The notes: a model not told the origin generated them from the sequence alone. A stretch of DNA of 37,588 nucleotides from an uncultured Bacteroidota bacterium (GCA_903872185.1 CAIQJL010000102.1:1-37588); one strand, 5' to 3'; positions 8,124 to 18,642 are shown, counted from the first letter of the stretch. Translations and numbers: made by a program.

Positions 8124-8429
8124 ATGAGCCAAAGAATTAGAATAAAACTAAAATCTTATGATCACAACTTGGTTGACAAGTCAGCTGAGAAAATCGTAAA
8201 GACTGTTAAATCAACTGGCGCAGTTGTAAACGGACCAATACCTTTGCCAACACATAAAAGGGTATTTACTGTTTTAAAATCGCCTTTTGTAAACAAAAAA
8301 TCTAGAGAACAATTTCAATTAAGTTCACACAAAAGATTATTGGATATTTATAGCTCAACATCCAAAACTATTGATGCGCTTATGAAATTAGAACTTCCTA
8401 GCGGAGTAGAAGTAGAAATTAAAGTGTAA
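8124..8429 (+). CDS. rpsJ: 30S ribosomal protein S10 (uS10)
   Basis: Head protein of the 30S subunit and, in E. coli, the NusE partner of NusB in antitermination. 101 residues, starting [14 protein letters not shown], with the signature [18 protein letters not shown]. It starts one base after the fusA stop, so the str and S10 units are fused here with no room for an S10 promoter or leader. Confidence 0.97.
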   Translation: MSQRIRIKLKSYDHNLVDKSAEKIVKTVKSTGAVVNGPIPLPTHKRVFTVLKSPFVNKKSREQFQLSSHKRLLDIYSSTSKTIDALMKLELPSGVEVEIKV

Positions 8430-8450
8430 TTTATTAAATAATAATTAACA

Positions 8451-9068
8451 ATGGCCGGACTAATAGGTAAAAAAATCGGAATGACTTCGATTTTCAGCGC
8501 CGAGGGAAAAAATATTCCATGCACTGTTTTACAAGTTGGTCCCTGTGTAGTAACACAGGTGAAAACCGTAGAAAAAGACGGTTACAATGCTATTCAAATA
8601 GCATTTGACGAAAGAAAAGAAAAGAATACCCCAAAACCATTAATTGGGCATTTCAAAAAAACTGGAACAACTCCAAAAAGAATTGTTCGAGAGTTTAAAG
8701 ACTTTACTTTTGAAATAAAAGAAGGTGATGTTTTAACTGCAGATCTTTATAAAGAAGATAATTTTGTTGACGTTACTGGTATATCAAAAGGAAAAGGATT
8801 TCAGGGCGTAATTAAACGTCATGGATTTAGTGGTGTTGGTGGTACAACTCACGGACAACATAACAGATTAAGAGCTCCTGGTTCACTTGGTGCAAGTTCT
8901 TATCCATCACGCGTATTCAAAGGTATGCGCATGGGAGGTCATGCAGGCTCAGTAAAAGTAAAACAAATGAATCTAGAAATTGTAAAGCTTATAACTGATC
9001 AAAATATTTTAGTAGTTAAAGGCTCGGTTCCCGGGTCAAATGGATCATATATAATAGTTGAGAAGTAA
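8451..9068 (+). CDS. rplC: 50S ribosomal protein L3 (uL3)
   Basis: Early-assembly 23S rRNA-binding protein near the peptidyl transferase centre. 205 residues; the loop [18 protein letters not shown] contains the glutamine that is N5-methylated in E. coli. The stop codon overlaps the rplD start in a TAATG arrangement, so the two genes are probably translationally coupled. Confidence 0.97.
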   Translation: MAGLIGKKIGMTSIFSAEGKNIPCTVLQVGPCVVTQVKTVEKDGYNAIQIAFDERKEKNTPKPLIGHFKKTGTTPKRIVREFKDFTFEIKEGDVLTADLYKEDNFVDVTGISKGKGFQGVIKRHGFSGVGGTTHGQHNRLRAPGSLGASSYPSRVFKGMRMGGHAGSVKVKQMNLEIVKLITDQNILVVKGSVPGSNGSYIIVEK

Positions 9069-9697
9069 TGGAACTATCAGTAATAAATATATCTGGACAA
9101 GATTCTGGCCGTAAGGTAGCCCTTAATGATGCCATTTTCGGAATCGAACCGAACGATCATGCTATTTATTTAGATGTGAAACAATTTATGGCAAATAATC
9201 GCCAGGGTACTCACAAATCTAAACAACGCGCTGAAATTAGAGGAAGTTCGAAAAAAATTAAAAAACAAAAAGGTACTGGTGGCGCTCGCGCTGGAAACAT
9301 TAAATCACCTACTATCGTTGGTGGTGGACGTGCTTTTGGTCCTATGCCTCGCGACTATAGTATTAAATTAAATAAAAAGGTAAAGCAATTAGCTAGAAAA
9401 TCAGCATTGTCAACTAAAGCTAAAAATAATAATATTATTATTTTAGAAGACTTTGATTTTGAATTGCCTAAGACAAAGAATTTCGTTGATCTAAGAAAAA
9501 ACTTAAAAATAGATGATAAAAAATCTTTAATAGTGTTAGCAGATCAAAAGAAAAACGTATATTTGTCATCTCGAAATTTAAAAGACTCTAAGGTCATAAG
9601 TATTTCAGAATTAACTACATATGAAATTGTTAAGGCTTCGGCTTTAGTTCTAGTAGAGAGTTCACTTGCGGTTTTAGAGAATAATATGCTTAAATAA
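9068..9697 (+). CDS. rplD: 50S ribosomal protein L4 (uL4)
   Basis: Lines the peptide exit tunnel. 209 residues; the extended loop with [16 protein letters not shown] followed by GGGRAFGP is the family hallmark. In E. coli L4 represses the S10 operon through the S10 leader, but that leader is missing here because rpsJ follows fusA directly, so the mechanism cannot operate in the same way. Confidence 0.97.
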   Translation: MELSVINISGQDSGRKVALNDAIFGIEPNDHAIYLDVKQFMANNRQGTHKSKQRAEIRGSSKKIKKQKGTGGARAGNIKSPTIVGGGRAFGPMPRDYSIKLNKKVKQLARKSALSTKAKNNNIIILEDFDFELPKTKNFVDLRKNLKIDDKKSLIVLADQKKNVYLSSRNLKDSKVISISELTTYEIVKASALVLVESSLAVLENNMLK

Positions 9698-9707
9698 AAA
9701 TAGAGTA

Positions 9708-9998
9708 ATGGATATCATTATCAGGCCAATAGTAACAGAAAAGATGAATCGTCAGGGCGATTCACTTGGCAAGTACGGATTTATGGTTTCAACGGTTGCA
9801 AATAAACTTCAAGTTAAAAATGCAATCGAAAAACTGTATAGCGTAAACGTAGCTTCTATAAATACTATAAGTTATAGTGGCAAAAGTAAAACCAGAAATA
9901 CACGTTCCGGTTTATTACGAGGAAAAGCGAGTGCTTTTAAGAAAGCAATCGTTACATTGGCAAAAGGAGAAAAAATTGATTTTTACAGCAACATTTAA
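9708..9998 (+). CDS. rplW: 50S ribosomal protein L23 (uL23)
   Basis: Exit-port protein that forms the docking site for trigger factor, SRP and the Sec channel. 96 residues beginning MDIIIRPIVTEKM, the typical N-terminus. The segment GKSKTRNTRSGLLRGKASAFKKAIVTL forms the rRNA-binding loop. Spaced 10 bases from rplD and 6 from rplB. Confidence 0.95.
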   Translation: MDIIIRPIVTEKMNRQGDSLGKYGFMVSTVANKLQVKNAIEKLYSVNVASINTISYSGKSKTRNTRSGLLRGKASAFKKAIVTLAKGEKIDFYSNI

Positions 9999-10004
9999 TA
10001 TACA

Positions 10005-10829
10005 ATGGCCGTTAAAAAATTTAAACCTGTAACCCCGGGTCAGAGAAGAAAAGTAATAAGCTCATTTGAGGAAATTACTTTTGGTTCACCTGAGAAAACA
10101 TTATTGTCACCAGTAAGAAATTCTGGCGGAAGAAATAATTCTGGTAAAATGACAATGCGTTATATTGGTGGTGGACACAAAAAGAAATATCGTGAGATTG
10201 ATTTTTTACGTGAAAAAGACGGAATTCCTGCTACAGTTAAAACTGTAGAATATGATCCAAACCGTAGCGCACGTATTGCATTAGTTTATTATGCTGATGG
10301 TGAAAAAAGATATATTATTGCTCCAAACGGTATTAAAGTTGGTCAAGTAATTTTATCTGGAAAAGATGCAGCTCCTGAAATTGGAAATACTCTTTTTCTA
10401 TCAGATATCCCTTTAGGAACAAACATTCATAATATCGAGCTTTATCCTAGTCAAGGTGCTGCTATAGCTAGAAGCGCTGGTTGTTATGCGTCATTAACTT
10501 CTCGTGAAGGTCGCCATGCAATTATTAAAATGCCTTCAGGTGAAACAAGAAAAATTCTTGTTACATGTAAAGCTACAGTTGGTATGACATCTAATCCTGA
10601 TCATTTTCTAGAAGTATCTGGAAAAGCTGGTCGTTCACGTTGGTTAGGTCGCAGACCAAGAAACCGTGGAGTTGCAATGAATCCAGTAGATCACCCAATG
10701 GGTGGTGGTGAAGGTAAAGCTTCAGGAGGTCATCCTCGTTCACGTAAAGGTATTCCAGCTAAAGGTTACAAAACCCGTAAGCCAAAGAATGCTTCAAATA
10801 AGTTGATCATAGAACGTAGAAAAAAATAA
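10005..10829 (+). CDS. rplB: 50S ribosomal protein L2 (uL2)
   Basis: Large-subunit core protein needed for subunit association and peptidyl transferase activity. 274 residues, the normal length. The C-terminal block [13 protein letters not shown] contains His230, the counterpart of the conserved E. coli His229. The signature region [17 protein letters not shown] is intact. Confidence 0.98.
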   Translation: MAVKKFKPVTPGQRRKVISSFEEITFGSPEKTLLSPVRNSGGRNNSGKMTMRYIGGGHKKKYREIDFLREKDGIPATVKTVEYDPNRSARIALVYYADGEKRYIIAPNGIKVGQVILSGKDAAPEIGNTLFLSDIPLGTNIHNIELYPSQGAAIARSAGCYASLTSREGRHAIIKMPSGETRKILVTCKATVGMTSNPDHFLEVSGKAGRSRWLGRRPRNRGVAMNPVDHPMGGGEGKASGGHPRSRKGIPAKGYKTRKPKNASNKLIIERRKK

Positions 10830-10846
10830 TTATTAAGTAAATCGTT

Positions 10847-11110
10847 ATGAGCCGATCCATAAAAAAGGGACCATATATTCACTTCAAACTTGAGAGTAAG
10901 GTGACAAAAATGATTGCTTCTGGCAAACGTCAACCAATTAAAACTTGGTCAAGAGCATCAATGATTTCACCAGAATTCGTTGGAATGACAATAGCAGTAC
11001 ATAATGGAAATAAATTTATTCCTGTATATGTAACTGAGAATATGGTTGGACATAAATTAGGTGAGTTTTCACCTACCCGTACATATAGGGGTCATGCAGG
11101 TAGAAAATAA
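10847..11110 (+). CDS. rpsS: 30S ribosomal protein S19 (uS19)
   Basis: 30S head protein that partners S13 at the A site and subunit bridge. 87 residues starting [15 protein letters not shown], with the signature [19 protein letters not shown] near the C-terminus. Confidence 0.96.
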   Translation: MSRSIKKGPYIHFKLESKVTKMIASGKRQPIKTWSRASMISPEFVGMTIAVHNGNKFIPVYVTENMVGHKLGEFSPTRTYRGHAGRK

Positions 11111-11136
11111 TAAATAAAGAAAAAGAATATAATAAT

Positions 11137-11556
11137 ATGGGTGCCAGAAAAAGACTTAGTGCCGATAAGTTAAAAGAAGAAAAGAAGCAAATTTCATTTG
11201 CTCACCTTCATAACTGCCCAAGCTCACCGCGTAAAATGCGTTTGGTAGCAGACTTGGTTAGAGGAGTTGAAGTAAAGAAAGCTCTTGATTTGTTAAAATT
11301 TTCAGCTAAACAGCCTTCAAATACTTTAGAAAAACTTTTACTTTCTGCAATTGCAAATTGGCAGAGTAAAAACGAAGGAGTTCGTATCGAAGACAGCAAT
11401 CTTTTTATAAAAGAAGTTTTTGTTGATTCAGCTGTAGCTTTAAAAAGACTTCGTCCTGCTCCACAAGGAAGAGCAAACAGAATTCGTAAAAGATCTAATC
11501 ACGTTACGATTATATTAGGAACTAATATTAATGAAACTCAAAATCAAGAAGCTTAA
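11137..11556 (+). CDS. rplV: 50S ribosomal protein L22 (uL22), N-terminally extended
   Basis: Exit-tunnel protein. 139 residues against about 110 in E. coli: some 20 charged N-terminal residues ([20 protein letters not shown]) precede the usual start of the fold at [14 protein letters not shown]. The tunnel hairpin region [20 protein letters not shown] is intact. The stop overlaps the rpsC start as TAATG. Extensions of this type are common in the phylum. Confidence 0.95.
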   Translation: MGARKRLSADKLKEEKKQISFAHLHNCPSSPRKMRLVADLVRGVEVKKALDLLKFSAKQPSNTLEKLLLSAIANWQSKNEGVRIEDSNLFIKEVFVDSAVALKRLRPAPQGRANRIRKRSNHVTIILGTNINETQNQEA

Positions 11557-12260
11557 TGGGAAATAAAGTTAATCCAATTAGCAGTAGGCTAGGAATCATC
11601 AAAGGTTGGGATTCAAATTGGTTTGGTGGACGCAATTTTGGCGATAAACTTGTTGAAGATAACAGAATTAGGAAATATTTGAATGCCAGACTTGCAAAAG
11701 CCAGTGTTTCAAAAATTATTATAGAGCGTACTTTAAAACTTATAACTATTACTGTTAACACAGCTCGTCCTGGAATTATTATTGGAAAAGGCGGACAAGA
11801 AGTTGATAAGTTAAAAGAAGAACTCAAGAAAATTACAAGTAAAGAGGTTCAAATAAATATCTTCGAAATTAAAAGACCAGAACTTGACGCTATGCTTGTA
11901 GCTGCTAATGTTGCTCGTCAGATTGAAGGTAAAATTGCACATCGCCGCGCTGTTAAAATGGCAATTGCTTCTGCAATGAGAATGGGAGCAGAAGGAATTA
12001 AAGTTGGAATCGCAGGTAGAATTAACGGAGCTGAAATGGCTCGTAGCGAAACATATAAAGAAGGAAGAATACCTTTACATACTTTCCGCGCTGACATTGA
12101 TTATGCTTTAGGTGAAGCATTAACAAAAGTTGGTAAAATTGGTGTAAAAGTATGGATTTGTAAAGGCGAAGTTTACGGTAAACGTGACCTTAGCCCAAAT
12201 ATTGAAGCTAAAACTTCAAAAGCAAAACCAAAAGGATTTGCAAAAAGAAGAAGAAATTAA
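11556..12260 (+). CDS. rpsC: 30S ribosomal protein S3 (uS3)
   Basis: mRNA-entry protein with helicase contribution at the 30S entry tunnel. 234 residues. A KH domain is visible around [20 protein letters not shown] (about 69-88), and the C-terminal domain contains [20 protein letters not shown]. It starts inside the rplV stop codon (TAATG). Confidence 0.97.
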   Translation: MGNKVNPISSRLGIIKGWDSNWFGGRNFGDKLVEDNRIRKYLNARLAKASVSKIIIERTLKLITITVNTARPGIIIGKGGQEVDKLKEELKKITSKEVQINIFEIKRPELDAMLVAANVARQIEGKIAHRRAVKMAIASAMRMGAEGIKVGIAGRINGAEMARSETYKEGRIPLHTFRADIDYALGEALTKVGKIGVKVWICKGEVYGKRDLSPNIEAKTSKAKPKGFAKRRRN

Positions 12261-12279
12261 TAAATAATATTTTCAAGAA

Positions 12280-12708
12280 ATGTTACAGCCGAAAAAAACC
12301 AAATTCAGAAGGCAGCAAAAAGGCCGCATGAAAGGAAATGCACAGCGTGGAAACCAGCTAGCATTTGGATCTTTTGGTATAAAAACCTTAGAGAAAGAAT
12401 GGATTACTGGCCGTCAGATAGAAGCTGCTCGTCAGGCCGTTACACGTTATATGAAACGTGAAGGTCAAATTTGGATTAGAATATTTCCAGATAAACCTAT
12501 AACTAAAAAACCTGCCGAAGTACGTATGGGTAAAGGAAAAGGAGCACCAGAAGGTTTTGTTGCACCTATTACTCCTGGTAGAATAATTATTGAAGTTGAA
12601 GGCGTTTCGTTAGAAATTGCTCGTGAAGCATGTCGTCTTGCAGCTCAAAAATTACCTGTAGCTACTAAGTTTATTATAAGAAGAGATTTTGTTGAAAACA
12701 CTATTTAA
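12280..12708 (+). CDS. rplP: 50S ribosomal protein L16 (uL16)
   Basis: Late-assembly 50S protein at the A-site tRNA elbow. 142 residues starting [19 protein letters not shown]; the signature [20 protein letters not shown] is complete. Lies between rpsC and rpmC, in the invariant S10-cluster position. Confidence 0.97.
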   Translation: MLQPKKTKFRRQQKGRMKGNAQRGNQLAFGSFGIKTLEKEWITGRQIEAARQAVTRYMKREGQIWIRIFPDKPITKKPAEVRMGKGKGAPEGFVAPITPGRIIIEVEGVSLEIAREACRLAAQKLPVATKFIIRRDFVENTI

Positions 12709-12716
12709 TAGCACAC

Positions 12717-12920
12717 ATGAAAACTGCAGAAGTAAAAGAATTATCTACAAAGGAACTTAAAGAGCGTATCGAAGACGAAAAAAGTATGCTCGTTAAAATG
12801 AAATTGAATCATCATATTTCACCTTTGGATAATCCATTAAAAATAAGAGGAACAAGAAGATTAGTAGCCACAATGGTTACAGAACTTCGTTCAAGAGAAT
12901 TAAAAGAAAAAAATAAATAG
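12717..12920 (+). CDS. rpmC: 50S ribosomal protein L29 (uL29)
   Basis: Small two-helix protein near the exit port. 67 residues; the signature [20 protein letters not shown] is in the second half. The position between rplP and rpsQ, 8 and 11 bases from its neighbours, confirms the call. Confidence 0.95.
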   Translation: MKTAEVKELSTKELKERIEDEKSMLVKMKLNHHISPLDNPLKIRGTRRLVATMVTELRSRELKEKNK

Positions 12921-12931
12921 CATCCAACTAC

Positions 12932-13189
12932 ATGGAAACGAGAAATTTTAGAAAAGAACGCGTTGGGGTTGTTGTAAGCAGCAAGATGGAGAAATCTATC
13001 GTAGTTGCCGAAAAGAGAAAAGTAAAACACCCTAAGTACGGAAAGTTTATTAATAAAACTTCCAAATACTACGTTCACGACGAGAAAAATGAAAGTAACG
13101 TTGGCGATAAAGTACGTATTATGGAAACACGTCCTCTAAGCAAAAATAAATGTTGGAGATTAGTGGAAATAATAGAAAGAGCTAAATAA
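12932..13189 (+). CDS. rpsQ: 30S ribosomal protein S17 (uS17)
   Basis: Primary 16S rRNA-binding OB-fold protein. 85 residues; recognised by [16 protein letters not shown] and the C-terminal [20 protein letters not shown]. Two bases separate it from rplN. Confidence 0.96.
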   Translation: METRNFRKERVGVVVSSKMEKSIVVAEKRKVKHPKYGKFINKTSKYYVHDEKNESNVGDKVRIMETRPLSKNKCWRLVEIIERAK

Positions 13190-13191
13190 CA

Positions 13192-13560
13192 ATGATACAG
13201 CAAGAATCAAGATTAATCGTAGCCGATAATAGCGGAGCAAAAGAAGTACTTTGCATTCGCGTATTAGGTGGTACAGGAAGAAAATATGCTTCTGTAGGAG
13301 ACAAAATAATTGTTGCTATTAAAACTGCAATCCCTTCTTCAGATGCAAAAAAAGGAACTGTATCGAAAGCTGTTATAGTAAGAACAAGCAAAGAAATTAG
13401 AAGAACTGATGGATCTTATATTCGTTTCGACGATAACGCAGTAGTTCTTTTAACCGAATCAGATGAACTTAGAGGAACACGTATATTTGGTCCGGTTGCA
13501 AGAGAATTGCGCGAAAAACAATATATGAAAATTGTTTCACTGGCTCCTGAAGTGTTATAA
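13192..13560 (+). CDS. rplN: 50S ribosomal protein L14 (uL14)
   Basis: Subunit-interface protein that contacts 16S helix 14 and is the RsfS docking site. 122 residues, the standard length. It begins [20 protein letters not shown] and contains [20 protein letters not shown] and [19 protein letters not shown], all family hallmarks. First gene of the spc section. Confidence 0.98.
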   Translation: MIQQESRLIVADNSGAKEVLCIRVLGGTGRKYASVGDKIIVAIKTAIPSSDAKKGTVSKAVIVRTSKEIRRTDGSYIRFDDNAVVLLTESDELRGTRIFGPVARELREKQYMKIVSLAPEVL

Positions 13561-13577
13561 TTTGTAAATAATAAGTT

Positions 13578-13901
13578 ATGCCAAAGAAATTCAATATTAA
13601 AAAAGGGGATACGGTAATAGTTCTTACCGGTGATTCTAAAGGACAACAGGGCCGAGTATTAAGCTTAAATAAAGAAAAAGACACCGCAATTGTAGAAGGT
13701 GTAAATCTTATTTCAAAGCACACTAAACCAAATGCAAAAAGTCCACAAGGTGGAATTCTTAAAAAAGAAGCATCAATTCATGTTTCAAACTTAATGATGG
13801 TTGATCCTTCAACAGGAAAACCAACTAGAGTTGGACGCAAATTGAATGATAAAAACAAACTTGTGCGTTTTGCCAAAAAATCAGGAGAGGAGATTAAATA
13901 A
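13578..13901 (+). CDS. rplX: 50S ribosomal protein L24 (uL24)
   Basis: Assembly-initiator protein of the large subunit. 107 residues with a KOW motif near the N-terminus ([20 protein letters not shown]). The last codon overlaps the rplE start as TAATG. The A/G-rich end of this gene (AGGAGAGGAG) lies 9-18 bases upstream of the rplE ATG and looks like a Shine-Dalgarno sequence, but it is also coding sequence for SGEE and need not be functional. Confidence 0.96.
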   Translation: MPKKFNIKKGDTVIVLTGDSKGQQGRVLSLNKEKDTAIVEGVNLISKHTKPNAKSPQGGILKKEASIHVSNLMMVDPSTGKPTRVGRKLNDKNKLVRFAKKSGEEIK

Positions 13902-14458
13902 TGGAATATATTACATCCCTAAAGAAAAAATATACTGCAGAAGTATTACCAGCTCTTTTAAAAGAGTTTAGTTACAAAAATGTAATGCAGGTACCAAAGT
14001 TGCAGAAAATAGTAATTAATCAAGGTTTGGGCGATGCTATTGCTGACAAAAAACTTGTTGATGCTTCTGTAACAGAAATTACTAATATCTCTGGACAAAA
14101 GCCTATTACTACAATGTCTAAGAAAGATATTTCTAACTTTAAGTTAAGAAAAGGAATGCCTATTGGTATAAAGGTAACTTTACGCCGCGAGAAAATGTAC
14201 GAATTCCTTGAAAGACTTATTAGTATATCACTTCCTCGTATTCGCGACTTTAGAGGCGTAGAATTTAAATTCGACGGAAGAGGTAACTATACATTAGGAA
14301 TTACAGAACAAATTATTTTTCCTGAAATTGATATTGACAAAATATCTAAAATGAAAGGAATGGAAATAACTTTTGTTACTTCTGCTAAAACAGATGAAGA
14401 AGCTTATGCATTATTAAGAGAATTTGGAATGCCTTTTAAAAACAATAAAAAGAATTAA
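13901..14458 (+). CDS. rplE: 50S ribosomal protein L5 (uL5)
   Basis: 5S rRNA-binding protein of the central protuberance. 185 residues with [18 protein letters not shown], the [21 protein letters not shown] block and the C-terminal [20 protein letters not shown]. Starts within the rplX stop codon. Confidence 0.97.
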   Translation: MEYITSLKKKYTAEVLPALLKEFSYKNVMQVPKLQKIVINQGLGDAIADKKLVDASVTEITNISGQKPITTMSKKDISNFKLRKGMPIGIKVTLRREKMYEFLERLISISLPRIRDFRGVEFKFDGRGNYTLGITEQIIFPEIDIDKISKMKGMEITFVTSAKTDEEAYALLREFGMPFKNNKKN

Positions 14459-14460
14459 TT

Positions 14461-14730
14461 ATGGCTAAGGAATCAATGAAAGCCCGCGAAAGAAAGCGGA
14501 AAAAAATGTACGAAAAATTTGAACCAAAAAGAGCCAAATTAAAAGCTGAAGGAGATTATGTAGGATTACAAAAACTTCCTAAAAACTCATCTAAAGTAAG
14601 ATTACATAATAGCTGTAGTCTAACCGGACGTTCAAAAGGATATATGCGCGTTTTTGGAATAAGTCGTATTACTTTCCGTGAAATGGCATCTAATGGTTTA
14701 ATTCCAGGCGTTAAAAAAGCAAGTTGGTAA
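14461..14730 (+). CDS. rpsN: 30S ribosomal protein S14 (uS14), zinc-free form
   Basis: 89 residues, the long form of uS14, which lacks zinc. Only one cysteine is present (in [12 protein letters not shown]), so the two CxxC knuckles of the short zinc form are absent. Signature region [21 protein letters not shown] and the C-terminal [11 protein letters not shown] are intact. The form matters because it needs no zinc. Confidence 0.96.
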   Translation: MAKESMKARERKRKKMYEKFEPKRAKLKAEGDYVGLQKLPKNSSKVRLHNSCSLTGRSKGYMRVFGISRITFREMASNGLIPGVKKASW

Positions 14731-14752
14731 TAATTCAAAATTATATAAAAAA

Positions 14753-15148
14753 ATGACTGATCCAATAGCAGATTATCTTACACGAGTTAGAAATGCCGTA
14801 ATGGCACAACATCGGGTAGTTGAAATTCCAGCTTCCAATATTAAAAAGGAAATAACAAAGGTGTTATTCGAAAAAGGATATATCCTTAATTATAAATTTG
14901 AAGAAGATGCGTATCAAGGAATAATTAAGATAGCTCTTAAGTATGACCCTGAAACCCGTAAACCGGCTATAAAAAATATTCAGCGAGTTAGTCGCCCAGG
15001 ACATCGCAAATACGTAGGAGTAAAAGATCTTCCACGCGTATTAAATGGATTAGGTATTGCTGTTATGTCGACACCACAAGGTATTATTACCGACAAAGAA
15101 GCAAAAGTTCGCAAATTGGGCGGAGAAGTTTTATGTTACATCTACTAA
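14753..15148 (+). CDS. rpsH: 30S ribosomal protein S8 (uS8)
   Basis: Central-domain 16S rRNA-binding protein. 131 residues; starts MTDPIADYLTRVRNA and ends with LGGEVLCYIY, with the signature STPQGIITDKEAKVRKLGGE. In E. coli it autoregulates the spc operon by binding mRNA near rplE; no copy of that site was recognised here. Confidence 0.97.
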   Translation: MTDPIADYLTRVRNAVMAQHRVVEIPASNIKKEITKVLFEKGYILNYKFEEDAYQGIIKIALKYDPETRKPAIKNIQRVSRPGHRKYVGVKDLPRVLNGLGIAVMSTPQGIITDKEAKVRKLGGEVLCYIY

Positions 15149-15160
15149 ACAGATAAGATA

Positions 15161-15715
15161 ATGTCACGAGTTGGAAAATTACCCATAAACATACCTTCAG
15201 GAGTTAAAATTAATTTTAACGACGGAATCGTAGTTGTTAAAGGTCCTCTTGGAGAACTAAAACAAGTTATTGATAGTGAATTTATATTAAACATTAACGA
15301 TACTACTTTAGTTGTTGAAAGACCATCTGAACAAAAACAACACAAAGCTCTTCATGGATTATATAGAGCTCTTATTAATAACATGGTTGTTGGAGTATCC
15401 ACAGGATTTACACTAAAACAAGAAGTTGTTGGAGTAGGTTACAAAGCCGAATCTGTTGGACAATTACTTAATATGACTCTTGGTTATTCACACGAAATTG
15501 TATTTGAAATGCCTAAAGAAGTTACAGCTACCGCTGTTACTGAACGTAGAGCAAATCCAATAATAACATTAACAAGTATTGACAAGCAATTGCTTGGCCA
15601 GGTTGCTGCAAAAATTCGTTCATTACGCAAACCAGAACCATACAAAGGTAAAGGTATTAAGTTTGTTGGCGAAAAATTACGCAAGAAAGCTGGTAAATCA
15701 GCAAGTGCTAAATAA
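15161..15715 (+). CDS. rplF: 50S ribosomal protein L6 (uL6)
   Basis: Large-subunit protein near the factor-binding site. 184 residues. MSRVGKLPINIPSGVKI opens it and the C-terminal signature RKPEPYKGKGIKFVGEKLRKKAGKS is complete. Confidence 0.97.
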   Translation: MSRVGKLPINIPSGVKINFNDGIVVVKGPLGELKQVIDSEFILNINDTTLVVERPSEQKQHKALHGLYRALINNMVVGVSTGFTLKQEVVGVGYKAESVGQLLNMTLGYSHEIVFEMPKEVTATAVTERRANPIITLTSIDKQLLGQVAAKIRSLRKPEPYKGKGIKFVGEKLRKKAGKSASAK

Positions 15716-15731
15716 TTGAATAAAAAGAACT

Positions 15732-16088
15732 ATGGCACAAACTAAATTAGGCAGGAGATTAAAAATAAAGTTACGTGTACGTAAAAAAGTAAACGGAACA
15801 AGCGAAACTCCAAGATTATCAGTTTTTAGAAGTAATAAGCAGATTTCAGTTCAAGTAATTGACGATCTAAGTAAGAAAACTCTTGCTTCTGCTTCATCAC
15901 TTGTAAAAGAATTAAGTGATAAAAAAGGTAATAAAACAGAGATGGCTGTAATGGTAGGTAAGCTTATTGCTGAACGCGCTATTGAAGCCGGAATTACAAA
16001 AGTAGTTTTTGATCGTAACGGCTATCTGTTTCATGGCAGAGTTAAAGCATTGGCCGATGCAGCTAGAGAAGGTGGACTTAAATTTTAA
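15732..16088 (+). CDS. rplR: 50S ribosomal protein L18 (uL18)
   Basis: 5S rRNA-binding protein. 118 residues; [18 protein letters not shown] and the C-terminal [26 protein letters not shown] are diagnostic. Five bases precede rpsE. Confidence 0.97.
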   Translation: MAQTKLGRRLKIKLRVRKKVNGTSETPRLSVFRSNKQISVQVIDDLSKKTLASASSLVKELSDKKGNKTEMAVMVGKLIAERAIEAGITKVVFDRNGYLFHGRVKALADAAREGGLKF

Positions 16089-16093
16089 AAAAT

Positions 16094-16609
16094 ATGTCAT
16101 CAAGCATTAGAAAAGTAAAAACAACCGACCTCGAATTAAAAGATCGTCTGGTTTCTATTAATAGAGTTACTAAAGTAACAAAAGGTGGACGTCATTTTAG
16201 TTTTGCAGCAATAGTTGTAGTTGGAAATGAAAATGGAATAGTAGGTTATGGTTTAGGTAAAGCTAACGAAGTAACAACTGCTATTGCTAAAGGCGTTGAA
16301 GATGCAAAGAAAAACCTTATTAAGGTACCAGTATTTAAAGGAACAGTTCCTCACGAACAAGTTTCTAAATTTGGTGGTGCTCAGGTATTTTTGAAACCGG
16401 CATCTGGTGGTACTGGCGTTAAAGCTGGTGGTGCTATGCGCGCTGTTTTAGAAAGCGTTGGTATTAAAGATGTACTTGCAAAATCTAAAGGAAGTTCAAA
16501 TCCTCATAATCTTGTAAAAGCAACTATGGTAGCTTTACTCGAAATGCGTGATGCTTATACTATCTCTAATCAAAGAGGCATCCCTATGGAAAAAGTATTT
16601 AACGGCTAG
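16094..16609 (+). CDS. rpsE: 30S ribosomal protein S5 (uS5)
   Basis: mRNA-entry and fidelity protein. 171 residues. The double-stranded RNA-binding-like N-domain carries [20 protein letters not shown] and [10 protein letters not shown]; the C-domain contains the glycine-rich [19 protein letters not shown]. The C-terminus ends MEKVFNG. Confidence 0.97.
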   Translation: MSSSIRKVKTTDLELKDRLVSINRVTKVTKGGRHFSFAAIVVVGNENGIVGYGLGKANEVTTAIAKGVEDAKKNLIKVPVFKGTVPHEQVSKFGGAQVFLKPASGGTGVKAGGAMRAVLESVGIKDVLAKSKGSSNPHNLVKATMVALLEMRDAYTISNQRGIPMEKVFNG

Positions 16610-16620
16610 AAGAAAAAAAA

Positions 16621-16800
16621 ATGGCAAAAGTAATAGTTATTCAAACTGGTAGCAGAAGTGGCTGCACTCAAAGACAAAGAAAAACTCTTGATGCTTTGGG
16701 ATTAAAAAAAATGAATCAAAAAGTTGAACATGAAGCTACACCTCAAATTATGGGGATGATTAGAAAAGTTCTTCATTTGGTTAAATCAGAACAATTGTAA
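16621..16800 (+). CDS. rpmD: 50S ribosomal protein L30 (uL30)
   Basis: A 59-residue gene read directly from the sequence between rpsE and rplO. It translates as MAKVIVIQTGSRSGCTQRQR..., then TLDALGLKKMNQKVEH and a C-terminal MGMIRKVLHLVKSEQL. The LGLKKMN...MGMI.KV.HLV layout is typical of uL30, and the position matches the spc order. Confidence 0.95.
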   Translation: MAKVIVIQTGSRSGCTQRQRKTLDALGLKKMNQKVEHEATPQIMGMIRKVLHLVKSEQL

Positions 16801-16824
16801 AAAAAATATAATAGATTAAATGTT

Positions 16825-17274
16825 ATGGATTTAAGTAATCTAAAACCTGCAGAAGGATCTGTAAAAAACGAGAAAAAGAGATTGGGACGTGGACAGGGTT
16901 CTGGTAAAGGTGGAACAGCTACACGTGGTAATAAAGGAGCAAAATCTCGTTCTGGTTATAGTCGTAAACGTGGTTTTGAAGGAGGTCAAATGCCTATTCA
17001 AAGAACTTCACCTAAATTTGGATTTAAAAACTTTAACAGAGTTGAATATAAAGGTGTAAATCTTAAAGATATTCAACGTATTGCTGAAGAACATAAAATT
17101 ACTTCAATTGATCCAGAAACTCTTTATGAGTTTGGTTTGATTTCAAATAATTGCCTTGTTAAAATATTGGGTTTTGGAACACTTACTATAAAGGTTGAAG
17201 TAAAAGCTCATGCATTTAGTGCAACTGCTCAAAAAGCTATTGAAGCATTAGAAGGTACAGTTACTAAACTATAA
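16825..17274 (+). CDS. rplO: 50S ribosomal protein L15 (uL15)
   Basis: Late-assembly large-subunit protein. 149 residues with the basic glycine-rich N-terminal arm (GRGQGSGKGGTATRGNKGAKSRSG region) and FEGGQMPIQRTSPKFGF. Immediately precedes secY (13 bases) as in most bacteria. Confidence 0.97.
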   Translation: MDLSNLKPAEGSVKNEKKRLGRGQGSGKGGTATRGNKGAKSRSGYSRKRGFEGGQMPIQRTSPKFGFKNFNRVEYKGVNLKDIQRIAEEHKITSIDPETLYEFGLISNNCLVKILGFGTLTIKVEVKAHAFSATAQKAIEALEGTVTKL

Positions 17275-17287
17275 GAACTTTTGGTTA

Positions 17288-18622
17288 ATGAAAAGATTTT
17301 TCGAGACATTAAAGAATATATATAAGATAGAGGAACTTAGAACAAGAATCCTTTATACTTTAGGGATTTTACTTGTATACCGATTAGGTTCACATATCTC
17401 TCTACCGGGTATCGATCCAAATAAGCTCGCAAATCTTAGTAAACAAACTTCTGAAGGTATTCTTGGTTTACTCGATATGTTTTCTGGTGGTGCTTTTTCT
17501 CATGCATCTATTTTTGCGTTGGGAATTATGCCATACATTTCTGCTTCTATAGTCGTTCAATTAATGGGAATAGCAATTCCTTATTTTCAAAGGTTACAAC
17601 GTGAGGGTGAAAGTGGAAGAAAGAAAATTAATCAAATTACTAGATATCTAACTGTTATTATATTGTTTTTGCAAGGACCAAGTTATTTAACTAACCTACA
17701 CGCTCAATTACCAGCTGATGCTTTTGTAATTACTGGTACATTCTTTACTTTAAGTTCTATGTTGATATTAGCAGCTGGAACTATATTCGTAATGTGGTTG
17801 GGTGAAAAAATTACAGATAAAGGTATTGGTAATGGCATCTCATTAATTATTATGATTGGTATTATTGCTCGACTTCCTTTTGCTTTTGGTGCTGAATTCG
17901 CTTCACGTATCGAAGGTGGTGGAGGACTAGTAGTACTACTTGTGGAAATAGTAATTCTCTTATTAGTTATTGCTAGTAGTATACTTCTTGTTCAAGGTAC
18001 TCGTAGAATTCCAGTTCAATATGCAAAACGTATTGTTGGAAATAAACAATACGGTGGTGTTCGTCAGTATATCCCTTTAAAAGTTAATGCAGCTGGTGTA
18101 ATGCCAATTATTTTTGCTCAGGCTTTAATGTTTATTCCTACTATCGTTGTTGGATTTACTGATTCAGGTTCTGGCTTTGCCGCTTCATTCTCAAGATATA
18201 CTAGTTTCTGGTATAATTTTGTTTTCGGATTGTTAATTATTGTATTTACATATTTTTATACAGCTATCATTATGAACCCTGTTCAGATGGCAGATGATAT
18301 GAAGAAAAATGGTGGTTTCATTCCTGGGGTAAAACCTGGAAAGAAAACTTCAGAATTTATTGATTCAATAATGTCAAGAATTACACTTCCTGGTTCTATA
18401 TTCCTTGCATTTATAGCAATTATGCCAGCATTTGCAGGGTTATTAGGAGTTAATAATCAATTTGCTCAGTTCTTTGGTGGAACTTCCTTATTGATTTTAG
18501 TTGGTGTAGTTTTAGATACTTTGCAACAAATTGAAAGTCATTTGTTAATGCGTCATTATGATGGTTTGATGAAATCAGGCCGTATTAAAGGCCGTTCTCA
18601 AGGTGCTGGCGCTTCGATGTAG
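17288..18622 (+). CDS. secY: Sec translocase channel subunit SecY
   Basis: Inner-membrane protein-conducting channel that works with SecE/SecG and SecA. 444 residues with ten hydrophobic segments expected. Landmarks are GSHISLPGIDPNKLA after the first helix, the plug-region GAFSHASIFALGIMPYISASI, the charged cytosolic loop RRIPVQYAKRIVGNKQYGG, and NPVQMADDMKKNGGFIPGVKPG. It feeds all the exported proteins in the right arm, including the T9SS client at 66-1217. Confidence 0.98.
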   Translation: MKRFFETLKNIYKIEELRTRILYTLGILLVYRLGSHISLPGIDPNKLANLSKQTSEGILGLLDMFSGGAFSHASIFALGIMPYISASIVVQLMGIAIPYFQRLQREGESGRKKINQITRYLTVIILFLQGPSYLTNLHAQLPADAFVITGTFFTLSSMLILAAGTIFVMWLGEKITDKGIGNGISLIIMIGIIARLPFAFGAEFASRIEGGGGLVVLLVEIVILLLVIASSILLVQGTRRIPVQYAKRIVGNKQYGGVRQYIPLKVNAAGVMPIIFAQALMFIPTIVVGFTDSGSGFAASFSRYTSFWYNFVFGLLIIVFTYFYTAIIMNPVQMADDMKKNGGFIPGVKPGKKTSEFIDSIMSRITLPGSIFLAFIAIMPAFAGLLGVNNQFAQFFGGTSLLILVGVVLDTLQQIESHLLMRHYDGLMKSGRIKGRSQGAGASM

Positions 18623-18642
18623 TTGTAAAAAAACGTTCTTTG

